Source of the DNA: Proluteimonas luteida
GTDB lineage: Bacteria; Pseudomonadota; Gammaproteobacteria; Xanthomonadales; Xanthomonadaceae
DNA length: 64,000 nt
Assembly: GCF_021191695.1 (NCBI RefSeq)
Contig: NZ_JAIWPT010000001.1
Coordinates: 248,001-312,000 of the forward strand
Direction of reading: 5' to 3'
Positions 34,290 to 44,425 of this stretch are shown here, one piece after another; the first letter of the stretch is position 1, and every line of letters begins with the position of its first letter. The notes beneath the pieces were generated by a model. The model was not told where the DNA came from. It worked only from the letters and a program-made list of their open reading frames with translations, and searched no databases. A program made the translations under genes and the position numbers.

Positions 34290-37200
34290 ATGGCGATGTG
34301 CAATGGGTGTGGCGAAGCGAAGGCCGGGCGGTGGATGCGTTGGCCGCTCATCGCGCTGTTGCTGCTGTGCGCGCTGCCGTCTCATGCCCAAGTGGAGTAT
34401 CCGCTCAACGCCAACGGCGTGATGGCAGTCACCTTGAACGGCGAGTTCGTGGTGGCCGAAGACGACCTGAGCGTGAAGGTGCCGGGCGGCTACGTGCGGA
34501 TCAACCGGGATTTCGACGGAGTGCAGTGGACGCTGAACCGACAGTGGTCCGGACTGCATACGCCGGGGGCGGCGCGGGCGTTCTATGCCTCGGTCGGCAC
34601 CTACATGACCTGCACCATCTATAACGGCATCAACAGTTGCGACACCGGGTCGGGCGCCATGTACTCCGTCCCGGGCCTGGCCAACCTGCTCAAGAACCGC
34701 GGTTCAATGCGGGTCCTGAATGACGAGGACTTCAACGGCGGACAGGGGTCGGAAGAGCTACCCCACTTCGTGACGCGCAAGGGCGTGGGGTTCACGCTCA
34801 GTACGGACAAGACCAGCTACTCCAGCAACGACCACCCGCGTTTCATCGTGCGACCCCAATCGGTGCTCAAGCTTCCCGACAGTACTGGTCCGGACGCCCA
34901 TCCCGTTCAGGCCAATCCGCGCCTGACGGCCGACACCGTGCGTGGATTCCGCTGGAATGATCGCAGCGGGCAATGGATCGAGTATGACAACCAGGGACGG
35001 ATCGCCAGCTACGGCGACCGAAATGACGTACGGGTGTGGTTCCAGTACGGTAGCCATGGCCAGCTCGAACGCGTGCTGGACGACAACGGGAGGACAGTTT
35101 TCACGCTGCTGTACTCAGACGCGGGCGCGGAGTTTGTCTCGGAGGTACGCGACCACACTCCACTGGATGGCAGCGTGCGCCGCGTGCGCTACGAGTACGA
35201 CGACGACCAGTTGGTGCGGGTAATCGATGCCCGGGGGAACACCACGCACCTCGAATACAGTGGGGCGAAGCTCTCAAAGGTGGTCGATGCTGCAGGGCGC
35301 ACGACGGTAGTGCATTACAACGCGCCGCCAATCCCTCGTAGTGGATACCGGGTAGGAACCGGAGGCGGTAGCGGAGGTGGCGGGAGCCGCGTGGCTGTCT
35401 CAGGCGATGGGCTTCGCGGCGAACAGCAGCGCCGGCTGACCAAGATCGTGGCGTCAGATGGTGGTGAGACGGAAATCCAGTACGACTACGATCGTCTGAA
35501 GAAAGAGTTCTCGATGACTGTGCGCCATCCCGAGACGCCCTCGGGACGCCGGCTAGAGCACTTGAAGGTAGATATCGACGGTCGACTTGTGAGTTACGAG
35601 GTTAACGGCAACGTGCTGCTCAGCAGCACCGGCAGTTACAAGAATGCCACATACACAGACGAGCGCGGCAATCAGACGAGCATCACGCGGGATGCGTTCG
35701 GCGAGGTGACCGGCAAGACGTTCCCGGATGGGACAAGGGCCACGGTGACCTATGAGGCGGGCTCACTGGATGTTCGGCAGTTTGTCGATGAAGCGGGAAC
35801 CATTACACGGGCTAGCTATGACGCCCGTGGCAATCCCCTCCGAATTGAAACTGCAGTCGGCAAGGCGGAGCAGCAGACGCTAAGTTTTGAAGTGAACACA
35901 CGCGGCGAAACCACAAAAATCGTCCGTGAGGGTGGGCTCAATGTGGCAGGCGACATCGACCCTGATGTAGAGCTGCAGCTTGCTTATGATGGCAACGGGA
36001 ATGTTACTTCGCTCACTGACGGAGAGGGGCATACGTGGAACTATGTCTACGATGAGCGGGGCAATCTGCTGGAGGCGACTGATCCGTTGGGATATGTATG
36101 GGCCTACGGATATGACGCCCATGGCAGCAGAAATTCCGTCACTGACCCGAACGGGCTGATATGGCAGTTTGTCCACGACGGCACAGGGCGTGTCCTGAGT
36201 GTCACAGATGCGCGAGGACAAACCACGCAGGTCTCATACGACCCCGCTGGACGCCTAGAGACACTGACGAACCCGTTGGGTGCTAGCCGACGTAGAGCAT
36301 ATGACGCCGTTGGCAGAATCGTAGGCGTTATGGATGAAGTGGATCAGCGTCTGAGCGTGGAGTACGACGCTCAAGGTCGTCTGACAGCGCTCGCAGATGG
36401 TGAAGGCAACGTCACTTCATTGCGGTATGCAGATGTCGATGGTCTTGACCGTGGTGGCGCTTTAGCATCCAGCGTGCGGTACCCGACATTTCAGCAGTCG
36501 CTGCGCTATAACAGCCGACTTGGCATGAGCAGAATCGACGAGTTGGTGGATGGCACTACTCGCAGCACACAGCTAGGTTACGACGCGCGCGGATTCCTGA
36601 CGTCATTCGTTGATGCATATGACGTAACTCAGAGCGGCGAATACGATGCCTTGGGTCGACCGACTAAAGGTACTGACGCCTTGGGAAATACGGTTACGTT
36701 CACCTACGATAATCGGGGAAACGTCGTTCGACTGACAGACCGGCGGGGCAAGGTTACAAGGCTGGAGTATGACCGTCGGGATCTGCTTGTTCGGGAAACC
36801 AACCCGCTTGGCCAAGCTACACAGTACAGCTACGACGATGCAGGCCGCCTTCAAGGGTTGCAGCGGGCTAATGGCGTCAGGTTGGAATTCGACTATGACC
36901 CGGGCAACCGCCTCGTTGCGCGCCGCTCGTATACCGCCGACGGTTCACTTGAACTGACCGATACTTTCAATTGGGACGACGGTAATCGCCTGTCTCACTG
37001 GGGGAGTCAAGGTGCCAGTGGCGTGCGCACTTACGACAATGCAGATCGACTCCTGAGCGAATCTGTCACTATAGATGGAGTCACACTGGCACGGCAGTAC
37101 ACATACTACGCCAATGGCCAAGTACGAACTTTAACTGGTCCTAATGGTGTCACCTTAAGCTATTTCTATGACAGCAATGGAGCGCTTTCTCGCGTAGAGA

Positions 37201-38801
37201 TCCCCGGTGAAGGAGCGATTAGCGTGACAGATCGCAGCTGGACTGCCGCTACGCGAATCGTTCTGCCTGGTGGAACGGTGCAGGAGATCGAGCGAGACGG
37301 ACTACTCAATCCGACACGTCTGCGAGTCCGCAGTCCGAATCAAACAACCCTGTTCGAGCAGCAGAGTGAGTACGGTGCTCTGCACGAGGAGCTTCGCCGA
37401 ACCACCCAAGGTTTGGCCGTGGACTATACGTACGACGACGCGCTGCAGTTGACGCGGGCGCGGCCCTCAAGCGGCAACACCGAAACGTTTGAACTTGACG
37501 CTGCGGGCAACCGGCTGGCAGACAACGTCGTAGCTCAGGCGTGGCAGTACGATGATTCCAATCGGCTATTGCTGCGAGGCACATTCAACTATCAGTATGA
37601 TGCAGCTGGAAATCTGATCCGAAAGACTGACACCAGCAGGTCAGATGCGTCGCGAATGACAACTTTCGCGTACGACGGCTACAACCGAGTGACCGAAGTT
37701 CGCGATGCCGAAGGTGAATTAGTTGCGCGTTACGCATACGACCCATTCGGGCACAGGATCAGCAAGGAAGTTACTGCGATCGGTGCCGCCAACGGAGGCA
37801 CTCTAGGCAAGAGACTGTTCCTGCATGCAAATTCTGGTGTCCTGGCGGAGACAGACGCCACGGGGAACGTGCTGACGAGCTACGGTTGGCAGCCCGAGGG
37901 TATATACGGTACGGCTCCTCTGTTCATGCGTACCGTGGATGGCCACTATTACTACTATCACAATGACCCGTTGGGTCAGCCGTGGCTGCTAACGAACAAG
38001 GCTGGCGCAGTGGTGTGGCAAGCAAGCCGCACACAGCCGTTCGGAACGGTGTTTTCGGCACCAGGGGCGCAGGTAGAGCAGCCGTGGCGGCTTCCCGGAC
38101 AGTATCTCGATGGTGAAACCGGGCTGCATTACAACCTGCACCGCTACTATGATCCAGCGACTGGCAGGTACATTACCGAGGATCCGATCGGATTCGTGGG
38201 CGGCTTGAACTTCTACCTCTATGCAAACGCCAGTCCAACGAGGTACATCGATCCAACTGGTGAGTTTCCTTGGCTGCTCGTGGTCCCTATCATTTATGGC
38301 GCGATTGAGCTGGGATCCTTTCTATATGATCTGTATCACCTTCACCATACCTTTAATGACCCATGTGCTACGGGGTGGGATCGCACATTCGCAGTCGGCG
38401 CTGTGGCGGCGGGTATTCTCCTCCCGGGAGGAGGCTATGGCGCGGCTGGGAATGCCGCAAGAGGGCGACTTGGCAATCAAGCTACGCGAGATCACGTTGA
38501 TCAAGTCGCTACTGAGCTGGAGAGGCGAGGCTGGACTATCACTCACGGCGGCGGTCGCCATGGACCGGACGGACGTCGTCTTCCGGAGGAGTACTTGCCG
38601 GGTGCAGGGGGCGGACGGACAGGTTCTTCTTACCCAGATATAACTGCGACCAGGGGCGACAGAACTCTACGAGTGAATACGGTGGACACCCGAGCGGATG
38701 GCGTTACACCGACAACTAGAGAAACGCGAAATGCTGCTCGTATTCGGTCACAAACCCCGGGGGATCACCTTGTCTTGATACCAAAGCCTAAAAACCCTTG
38801 A
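34290..38801 (+). CDS. Sec-exported RHS repeat protein with nuclease-like C-terminal toxin region
   Basis: A 1503-aa protein from the ATG at 34290 (GGGGAGAG upstream, compact signal peptide WPLIALLLLCALPSHA); an ATG at 34179 overlapping the previous stop is possible. Residues about 270-1270 hold many YD repeats (GxxxxYxYDxxGxL). The RHS core closes at about 1298 with DPIGFVGGLNFYLYANASP. Beyond it come two hydrophobic stretches, then a basic tail of about 110 residues with SYPDITATRGDRTLRVNTVD, which resembles a restriction-endonuclease-like toxin core with one changed residue. RHS cages enclose such toxins. GC falls in the second half of the gene. An immunity candidate follows 19 bases later. 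Confidence 0.85.
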   Translation: MAMCNGCGEAKAGRWMRWPLIALLLLCALPSHAQVEYPLNANGVMAVTLNGEFVVAEDDLSVKVPGGYVRINRDFDGVQWTLNRQWSGLHTPGAARAFYASVGTYMTCTIYNGINSCDTGSGAMYSVPGLANLLKNRGSMRVLNDEDFNGGQGSEELPHFVTRKGVGFTLSTDKTSYSSNDHPRFIVRPQSVLKLPDSTGPDAHPVQANPRLTADTVRGFRWNDRSGQWIEYDNQGRIASYGDRNDVRVWFQYGSHGQLERVLDDNGRTVFTLLYSDAGAEFVSEVRDHTPLDGSVRRVRYEYDDDQLVRVIDARGNTTHLEYSGAKLSKVVDAAGRTTVVHYNAPPIPRSGYRVGTGGGSGGGGSRVAVSGDGLRGEQQRRLTKIVASDGGETEIQYDYDRLKKEFSMTVRHPETPSGRRLEHLKVDIDGRLVSYEVNGNVLLSSTGSYKNATYTDERGNQTSITRDAFGEVTGKTFPDGTRATVTYEAGSLDVRQFVDEAGTITRASYDARGNPLRIETAVGKAEQQTLSFEVNTRGETTKIVREGGLNVAGDIDPDVELQLAYDGNGNVTSLTDGEGHTWNYVYDERGNLLEATDPLGYVWAYGYDAHGSRNSVTDPNGLIWQFVHDGTGRVLSVTDARGQTTQVSYDPAGRLETLTNPLGASRRRAYDAVGRIVGVMDEVDQRLSVEYDAQGRLTALADGEGNVTSLRYADVDGLDRGGALASSVRYPTFQQSLRYNSRLGMSRIDELVDGTTRSTQLGYDARGFLTSFVDAYDVTQSGEYDALGRPTKGTDALGNTVTFTYDNRGNVVRLTDRRGKVTRLEYDRRDLLVRETNPLGQATQYSYDDAGRLQGLQRANGVRLEFDYDPGNRLVARRSYTADGSLELTDTFNWDDGNRLSHWGSQGASGVRTYDNADRLLSESVTIDGVTLARQYTYYANGQVRTLTGPNGVTLSYFYDSNGALSRVEIPGEGAISVTDRSWTAATRIVLPGGTVQEIERDGLLNPTRLRVRSPNQTTLFEQQSEYGALHEELRRTTQGLAVDYTYDDALQLTRARPSSGNTETFELDAAGNRLADNVVAQAWQYDDSNRLLLRGTFNYQYDAAGNLIRKTDTSRSDASRMTTFAYDGYNRVTEVRDAEGELVARYAYDPFGHRISKEVTAIGAANGGTLGKRLFLHANSGVLAETDATGNVLTSYGWQPEGIYGTAPLFMRTVDGHYYYYHNDPLGQPWLLTNKAGAVVWQASRTQPFGTVFSAPGAQVEQPWRLPGQYLDGETGLHYNLHRYYDPATGRYITEDPIGFVGGLNFYLYANASPTRYIDPTGEFPWLLVVPIIYGAIELGSFLYDLYHLHHTFNDPCATGWDRTFAVGAVAAGILLPGGGYGAAGNAARGRLGNQATRDHVDQVATELERRGWTITHGGGRHGPDGRRLPEEYLPGAGGGRTGSSYPDITATRGDRTLRVNTVDTRADGVTPTTRETRNAARIRSQTPGDHLVLIPKPKNP

Positions 38802-38820
38802 TTATATATGGAACCGTAAT

Positions 38821-39372
38821 ATGAGCAGTAGATCAAAATCTATTAATTTGTTTGCGACGAGAAACGATTGGCAGGATTTGTTAAGTAGTGTTGAAGCGCA
38901 AATAGAGTTTTATTACGTACGAACGGGGGCGCTGGATGAAGATGAAACGGTTAATCGAATAGATAGTTATCTTGGATTGGAGAATCTAGGGATATCTCGT
39001 TCAGGAACCTCCAGCAGAGATCCAGCTTATCTTTGTGTTCGTCGTGGTGTTGATGTGGAGATTAGATGCGTCGAGCAACGAAGCGGCGGAACGCTTTGTT
39101 TCGTCGATCAGATAATGAATGTTGACTCTGTTGCTATAAGGATTGGCGGTCAGTTTGAAGGCAACATCCTTATTTCGGGTCAGATTGGAACAGTCTCTGG
39201 GTCGGAGTGGTCGTTTCGAGCTTTTTCAGTATTTCAGAAAGAAGTGCGTAAGCGCTTTGAGAGAGCAAAGTCTTATTACGTCGGAAAAGGCGCGATGAAA
39301 CTTCTTCTAGAGGGGTGGCGCTTGACCGCAAATGCGAGGTCCCCGGAAGTGTATGACCTTAGCCTTACCTAA
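38821..39372 (+). CDS. Candidate immunity protein for the RHS toxin
   Basis: A 183-aa cytoplasmic-type protein (no signal peptide), markedly AT-rich (codons such as aat, tat, ttt, aga) against its GC-rich surroundings. It begins 19 bases after the RHS stop. The sequence has an Asp/Glu-rich N-terminal half and a basic C-terminal helix (FQKEVRKRFERAKSYYVGKGAMKLL). No family was recognised. Position directly behind an RHS toxin tip, size and base composition are those of immunity genes. A cytoplasmic immunity protein suits a nuclease toxin. Confidence 0.65.
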   Translation: MSSRSKSINLFATRNDWQDLLSSVEAQIEFYYVRTGALDEDETVNRIDSYLGLENLGISRSGTSSRDPAYLCVRRGVDVEIRCVEQRSGGTLCFVDQIMNVDSVAIRIGGQFEGNILISGQIGTVSGSEWSFRAFSVFQKEVRKRFERAKSYYVGKGAMKLLLEGWRLTANARSPEVYDLSLT

Positions 39373-39482
39373 ACTCAGGTGGGCAGTAGAACGTCAAGGA
39401 TGAAGAAGTATTGCTGGTGCGGGTAGGTTGGGAGCCGAGTGGACGATGGGGTGGGTGTTGGGCCGCGAAGAAGGAGATACGT

Positions 39483-39911
39483 ATGCGGGTTCTTGTATTG
39501 CTAATGTTGGCCTGCACTCTCTTCGGAGCGTACAAGTGGTGGGCCGATAAAAGCGAAACTGGTGTGGCCGCCGTCGCGAGTGCGAACGGCTTCGTCCCGG
39601 TCGAAATTCCGGGCAGTGTCGCGCGCAACGTAGTCTTGGTGCTCGCGCCTCCAAACTGTCCTTCCGATCAGGCGCAGCGCACGGAGGCACTGGTTCATGG
39701 GTTGTCGCGGGAGGGCGTTCCAGTGGTGAGGGGTAGTTCGTTCTCATTCGAGGTGACGAACCCGACATCGGAGCAGAAGGCAGGTATCGATCGCGCTGTT
39801 GAGGTGTTCAAGCGTGGGGCGCCGGCCGTCTTTGTGAATGGGATGGCGATGTCGAATCCGACTTTGCATCAAACGCTTGCAGAGTATCGGCGGACACGAG
39901 AAGCGCAGTAG
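39483..39911 (+). CDS. Small membrane-anchored thioredoxin-fold-like protein
   Basis: A 142-aa protein from an ATG with GAAGGAGA 5 bases upstream; the longer frame is less likely. An N-terminal hydrophobic anchor (VLVLLMLACTLFGAYKWW) is followed by a compact domain with VVLVLAPPNCPSDQAQRTEALVHGL and later GAPAVFVNGMAMSNPTL. The latter looks like the cis-Pro loop of thioredoxin/glutaredoxin folds. Only one Cys (NCPS) sits at the active-site position, so redox activity is doubtful. It lies between the immunity gene and the next giant gene. Confidence 0.55.
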   Translation: MRVLVLLMLACTLFGAYKWWADKSETGVAAVASANGFVPVEIPGSVARNVVLVLAPPNCPSDQAQRTEALVHGLSREGVPVVRGSSFSFEVTNPTSEQKAGIDRAVEVFKRGAPAVFVNGMAMSNPTLHQTLAEYRRTREAQ

Positions 39912-40130
39912 ATGTCGAGCTTCAGCACCACCTGATCAGCGGGTTAGGGCGTGAATGCAGTTGGCAAGATGATTGTCGTGATGCAGTAGTAATGCGAGCA
40001 GTTGGAGCGGGAAACGGGGTGCGGATGTGTACGTCCGCTTTCTCGTAATGGGGAGTTCCGTTTCATCTTGAGGCGGAGAGATCGGCGGCGGTTGTCGCCA
40101 GCGCAAGGGATCGTGTCAGGGGCAAATGAG

Positions 40131-43100
40131 ATGGATCGAACGATGAACCGACGTCTGGTTTCGGCTTGGGCATTCGTCCTGCTGTTCGCGATGGCCTGTG
40201 TGCCGGCATTTGCCCAGGAGACCATCTGCGCTCGCGTCAAGATCGAGATAAAACAGGAGATGACGCTTGAGCGGCAGGCGTTCGACGCCGAGATGCGCAT
40301 CACCAATACGCTGCCGTCGACGAGCCTCGACTATGTGAAGGTAGATGTTTGGGTCACGGACGAGTACGGCGAGACGGTCAGCATCACCACCGATCCGAAC
40401 AACCTCTCTGCGTCGTTCTTCATTCGCCAGACGCGCACCGAGAACATCTCCGATACCAACGGTACCGGGCAGGTGGCGGCCGCCACGACCGCGGTGGCCA
40501 ACTGGATGCTAATTCCGGCCCCAGGCGCGGCGGGCAACACACCGCTCGGCAAGCGTTATCTGGTCGGCGCCACGCTGCGCTACCAGTTCGGCACCGAGAC
40601 CCATGTGCTCGAGCTTACGCCCGACAGCATCACTGTCCGCCCGATGCCTGAGCTGGTGCTGGACTACTTCCTGACCCGCGACGTGGAGGCCGACAATCCG
40701 TTCACGCCGGAGATCGAGCCGCCGGAGCCATACACGTTGGGCGTTCGAGTGAAGAACAATGGCATTGGCGTTGCCCGCAAGCTGAAGATCGAGTCCGCCC
40801 AGCCGCGGATCGTCGAGAACGAGCAGGGGTTGCTGGTCAACTTCGTGATCCTGGGCAGCTATGTGCAAGACATGCCGGTCAGTAACTCGTTGTTGATCGA
40901 TTTCGGCGACATTCCCGGCGGCGGCGGGGCGAAGATGGGTCGCTGGGTCATGGAAAGCAACCTGTCCGGTACCTTCGTCGATTTCACGGCCACGTTCACT
41001 CACGCGGATGAACTGGGCGGCGCGCTGACATCCCTGCTGCAGGAGACGAACGCGTACCTGCTGGTGCGCGACGTGCGTGTGGATCTGCCGGGGCGCGATT
41101 TCGTGCGCGACTTCCTGGCATTGGACGGCACTCGCTACCGGATCTTCGAATCCGAAGGCCAGGACAGCGATGTCATCGATCGGTCCGACGAGGCGACTCT
41201 GTCGACCACCGCCGGCGGCTACCGGCTGGAGATGCCGGGTTCCTCGGGGTTCGTTTACGTCCGCAAGCCGGATCCGCACCAGGGCCAGATGGCCCTGGGC
41301 GCGGTCGTGCGCGCCGACGCCAAGCAGATCGCGCCGGAGAACGTGTGGCTGTCGCGTACCCGCAACCCGGTCACACAGGGTTGGGAGTTCTGGTTCAACA
41401 TCTTCGATGTCAACTCGCCCGGCGCCTACAACGTGGCGTTCGTACCCCGGGCTGAGATTCCGGTACCGCCGGTGCTGCAGTTCATTCCCGACCGGGTGGT
41501 CAGGGAGACCGAACACATTTCGTTCATCGTCGAGGGGTCCAGCCCGATGGGGCGGCCGGTCACGCTGTCGGCGTCGCCGTTGCCGCTGGGCGCGAGCTTC
41601 GACGATCAGGGTGGAGGCTTGGGCGTGTTCGACTGGACGCCTGGCGTCGGCCAGGCCGGCGACTACACTATCACCTATCGTGTCAGCGACGGTGCGCTCA
41701 CCGGTTCGCGCTCGGCGCGTATCCGCGTGGAATCCGAGACGCCGCCTGCCGGTCCTGCCATCCCGCAGGTGGTGTCGCCGTTGTCCGGCGCCGAGGTGGC
41801 GAGCCTGCGGCCGTTCCTGCGTGTGCTGACCGGCGAGCATAGCCAGGATCCGACTGTGCAGGTCGAGTTCCAGCTGTATGCCGACGTCGGCATGACGGTG
41901 CTGCTGGAGGAGGCGATCGTCGCCAAGAGTCCGATGGCGGGCGAGCCGACGCAGTGGCGGCCCGAGGCGGACCTCAACGACAACAACCGATACTACTGGC
42001 GGGCGAGGGCGGTGGCTGCCGAAGTCGCCAGCGAATGGGTCAACGCGAACTTCTTCGCCAACCTGTTCAACGATCCGCCGGGAAGCTTCAACCTGACCTC
42101 GCCGGAGGCCGGGGCGAACGTGGGCAGCCTGACGCCGGTGCTGTCGGCCACCAATGCGGTCGATCCGGATGGCGATGTCGTCACCTACGGGTTCGAGGTG
42201 TATGACAGTTCGACGCTGACAGAGGTCGTGGACAGCGTCAGCGATCTGCCGGAAGGCGAGAACGGGACTACGCAGTGGCAGGTCACCGTGCCGCTGACTG
42301 ATCGGGCGACGTACTACTGGCGCGGCATCGCAACGGACGAGCACGGTGCGCGCACGATCACGCCCGCGCGCAACTTCCGGGTGTTCGTGGACAACCATAC
42401 GCCGACGGTGCCGACCATTGCCGCCCCGCCGCCGGGCTCTCGTGTGATCGGCGAGGACCAGGTGTGGTTGCGCATTAACAATTCCACGGACGAGGACGGC
42501 GACCCGCTGACCTACCTGTTCGAGATCGACGTGGTGAACACGTTCGATTCCTCGGAACGGCAGGCCTCCGGCGACATTGCGGCCGGCTCGGGTGGGACCA
42601 CCAGCTGGCTGGCGACGAACCTCACGCAGAACCAGCACTACTACTGGCGCGCTAGGGCCAGCGACGGCTTCAGCAACAGTGACTGGGCCGTGAGCGACTT
42701 CATCCTGGATTCGCAGAACGAGCCGCCGACCGTGCCGACGATCGCCAATCCGGGCGACCGCGCCTGGGTATCGACGCGTACCCCGACGTTCACCGTTCAC
42801 CAGTCGACCGATCCTGACGGCGACGAGATCCTCTATGTCTTCGAGATCTACACGGACATCGAGTTGAACAACCGGGTGACGTCGGGCACGAGCAGTACGG
42901 TGTCGTGGCAGCCGACCACCATGCTGGCTGACCAGACCACGCACTACTGGCGTGTCCGTGCCCAAGATGTCCGTGGCGCGGCCAGCGACTGGTCGCCGGT
43001 GATGACGCTGTTCGTGAGTACCAGGAACTACGTGCCACCAACGATCGCGGTCACGAGTCCGTCCACGATCACGAACGCGGCATCGGGGAGCGTAACGATC

Positions 43101-43988
43101 ACCTGGACAGGCACTAACCTGAACATCGAACCGCGGATCGCGCTGTACTACGACCAGACGGGCAGCGGATACGCCGGCACGAAGATAGTAGAAGGGTTAT
43201 CCCAGAACGCCGGCACCCAAACGGGGAGCTACGAGTGGAACATGGCCGGGTTGCCTGCCGGTGCGTACCACATCTATGGCGTGATTTATGACGATCGCGG
43301 ATCGTCGCAGGCCTATGCGCCGGGGACTCTGGTGGTGCCCGGCAGTCCGCAACTTGGTGGGATCGGGTACAACCCTAGCAATCCGAATTTTCAGGTTATT
43401 GAGGGTCAAACCACCGGTTTCAGAATAATGTTGACGCGCGCGCCTACCAGCACCGTCGTTGTGCCGGTCACGTCATCCGATACCACGGAGGCGACGGTCA
43501 GCCCGCAACAGATCACATTCACCCCTTCGAACTGGAATCGCCCGCAGTTGGTAACCGTCCGCACGATAGACGACGGGATCATCGATGGCGACCAGCCGGT
43601 TGAGATTTCGGTGGGGCAAGCCGTCAGTAACGATCCACACTATATCGGTGTCTCCGCCAATAGCGTGCATGGGGTGGTGCGGGACATTGGCGTCGATGCT
43701 GGCAGTGAGCTATTCGTTTCAGGTTATGTATTGGTCTCGAAACTGAACCTCGTGCGGACGTGGCGTTACACGTACCGTGTCGTACTTAGAAACGAAGGGC
43801 CTCGCGTCAATGGTGTAACCGCATCGATCGTTTCGTCTCCGCCGGGTTACAGAGCAATTGGAACTTTGGAGTTCGGCGCAATTGGACAGGACGAGTCGGT
43901 CACTAGTAGCGGAACGATCTCGGTTGACACCGAAGACGACCTGGGAGAACAGGGTCCACATTTGATATGGAGGCTGCAAGCCAGATGA
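40131..43988 (+). CDS. Giant exported Ig/FN3-like protein coupled to the T2SS operon (1285 aa)
   Basis: From the ATG at 40131 (40143 is an alternative) there is a signal peptide (LVSAWAFVLLFAMACVPAFA). The N-terminal 400 residues are beta-rich, with CARDB-like stretches. A putative Ig (He_PIG-like) domain follows (LPLGASFDDQGGGLGVFDWTPGVGQAGDYTI), then four FN3-like repeats, each with DPDGDxxxYxFEV and HYYWRARA signatures, and a C-terminal Calx-beta-like segment. The TGA overlaps the ATG of gspG (ATGA), which ties its translation to the secretion operon. It could be the system's substrate, an adaptor or a surface anchor. Confidence 0.8.
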   Translation: MDRTMNRRLVSAWAFVLLFAMACVPAFAQETICARVKIEIKQEMTLERQAFDAEMRITNTLPSTSLDYVKVDVWVTDEYGETVSITTDPNNLSASFFIRQTRTENISDTNGTGQVAAATTAVANWMLIPAPGAAGNTPLGKRYLVGATLRYQFGTETHVLELTPDSITVRPMPELVLDYFLTRDVEADNPFTPEIEPPEPYTLGVRVKNNGIGVARKLKIESAQPRIVENEQGLLVNFVILGSYVQDMPVSNSLLIDFGDIPGGGGAKMGRWVMESNLSGTFVDFTATFTHADELGGALTSLLQETNAYLLVRDVRVDLPGRDFVRDFLALDGTRYRIFESEGQDSDVIDRSDEATLSTTAGGYRLEMPGSSGFVYVRKPDPHQGQMALGAVVRADAKQIAPENVWLSRTRNPVTQGWEFWFNIFDVNSPGAYNVAFVPRAEIPVPPVLQFIPDRVVRETEHISFIVEGSSPMGRPVTLSASPLPLGASFDDQGGGLGVFDWTPGVGQAGDYTITYRVSDGALTGSRSARIRVESETPPAGPAIPQVVSPLSGAEVASLRPFLRVLTGEHSQDPTVQVEFQLYADVGMTVLLEEAIVAKSPMAGEPTQWRPEADLNDNNRYYWRARAVAAEVASEWVNANFFANLFNDPPGSFNLTSPEAGANVGSLTPVLSATNAVDPDGDVVTYGFEVYDSSTLTEVVDSVSDLPEGENGTTQWQVTVPLTDRATYYWRGIATDEHGARTITPARNFRVFVDNHTPTVPTIAAPPPGSRVIGEDQVWLRINNSTDEDGDPLTYLFEIDVVNTFDSSERQASGDIAAGSGGTTSWLATNLTQNQHYYWRARASDGFSNSDWAVSDFILDSQNEPPTVPTIANPGDRAWVSTRTPTFTVHQSTDPDGDEILYVFEIYTDIELNNRVTSGTSSTVSWQPTTMLADQTTHYWRVRAQDVRGAASDWSPVMTLFVSTRNYVPPTIAVTSPSTITNAASGSVTITWTGTNLNIEPRIALYYDQTGSGYAGTKIVEGLSQNAGTQTGSYEWNMAGLPAGAYHIYGVIYDDRGSSQAYAPGTLVVPGSPQLGGIGYNPSNPNFQVIEGQTTGFRIMLTRAPTSTVVVPVTSSDTTEATVSPQQITFTPSNWNRPQLVTVRTIDDGIIDGDQPVEISVGQAVSNDPHYIGVSANSVHGVVRDIGVDAGSELFVSGYVLVSKLNLVRTWRYTYRVVLRNEGPRVNGVTASIVSSPPGYRAIGTLEFGAIGQDESVTSSGTISVDTEDDLGEQGPHLIWRLQAR

Positions 43989-44422
43989 GAGGGTCGCGAA
44001 GGTTGTCTTCTTCAAGAAGGCATCAAGGATTTACCTTGATGGAACTGCTGGTGGTCGTTGTGATCGTCGGCCTGTTGGTGGCATTGGTTGCACCACGCTA
44101 CTTTCAACAGGTCGGCCGTTCCGAGCGCACTGCGGCGGCGAATCAGATCGACGCGCTGCGCAAGGCGATCGACAGCTACCGCCTGGACGTGGGGCGTTTC
44201 CCCAGGCAGGAAGATGGTCTGCAGGTACTGCTCGACCGCCCTGAGGGCGAGTCGCGATGGAACGGGCCGTACCTTCGTGGCGCGGTTCCGCTCGACCCGT
44301 GGGGAAACCCGTATGTGTATCGGGTACCAGGCGCGCGCGGGGACTACGACCTGATCTCTTTCGGCCGGGACGGCCGGCCGGGCGGGGAAGGCGAGGATGC
44401 CGATGTCGGCGTGGACGGGTAG
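43985..44422 (+). CDS. gspG: Type II secretion major pseudopilin GspG
   Basis: A 145-aa protein. The prepilin peptidase site is Gly before FTLMELLVVVVIVGLLVALVAPRYF, with Glu at +5. The GspG-specific C-terminal part is clear: RLDVGRFPRQEDGLQVLLDRP, PLDPWGNPYVYRVPG, DLISFGRDGRPGGEGEDADV, including the calcium-site region. It forms the pseudopilus shaft. The start overlaps the giant gene's stop by four bases and gspF follows after 3 bases. Confidence 0.95.
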   Translation: MRGSRRLSSSRRHQGFTLMELLVVVVIVGLLVALVAPRYFQQVGRSERTAAANQIDALRKAIDSYRLDVGRFPRQEDGLQVLLDRPEGESRWNGPYLRGAVPLDPWGNPYVYRVPGARGDYDLISFGRDGRPGGEGEDADVGVDG

Positions 44423-44425
44423 GCG

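Noticed and set aside
40509..42965. 818-codon minus-strand frame opposite the 1285-aa Ig/FN3 protein
   Set aside because: No domains and no ribosome site; the plus-strand gene has a signal peptide and repeats.
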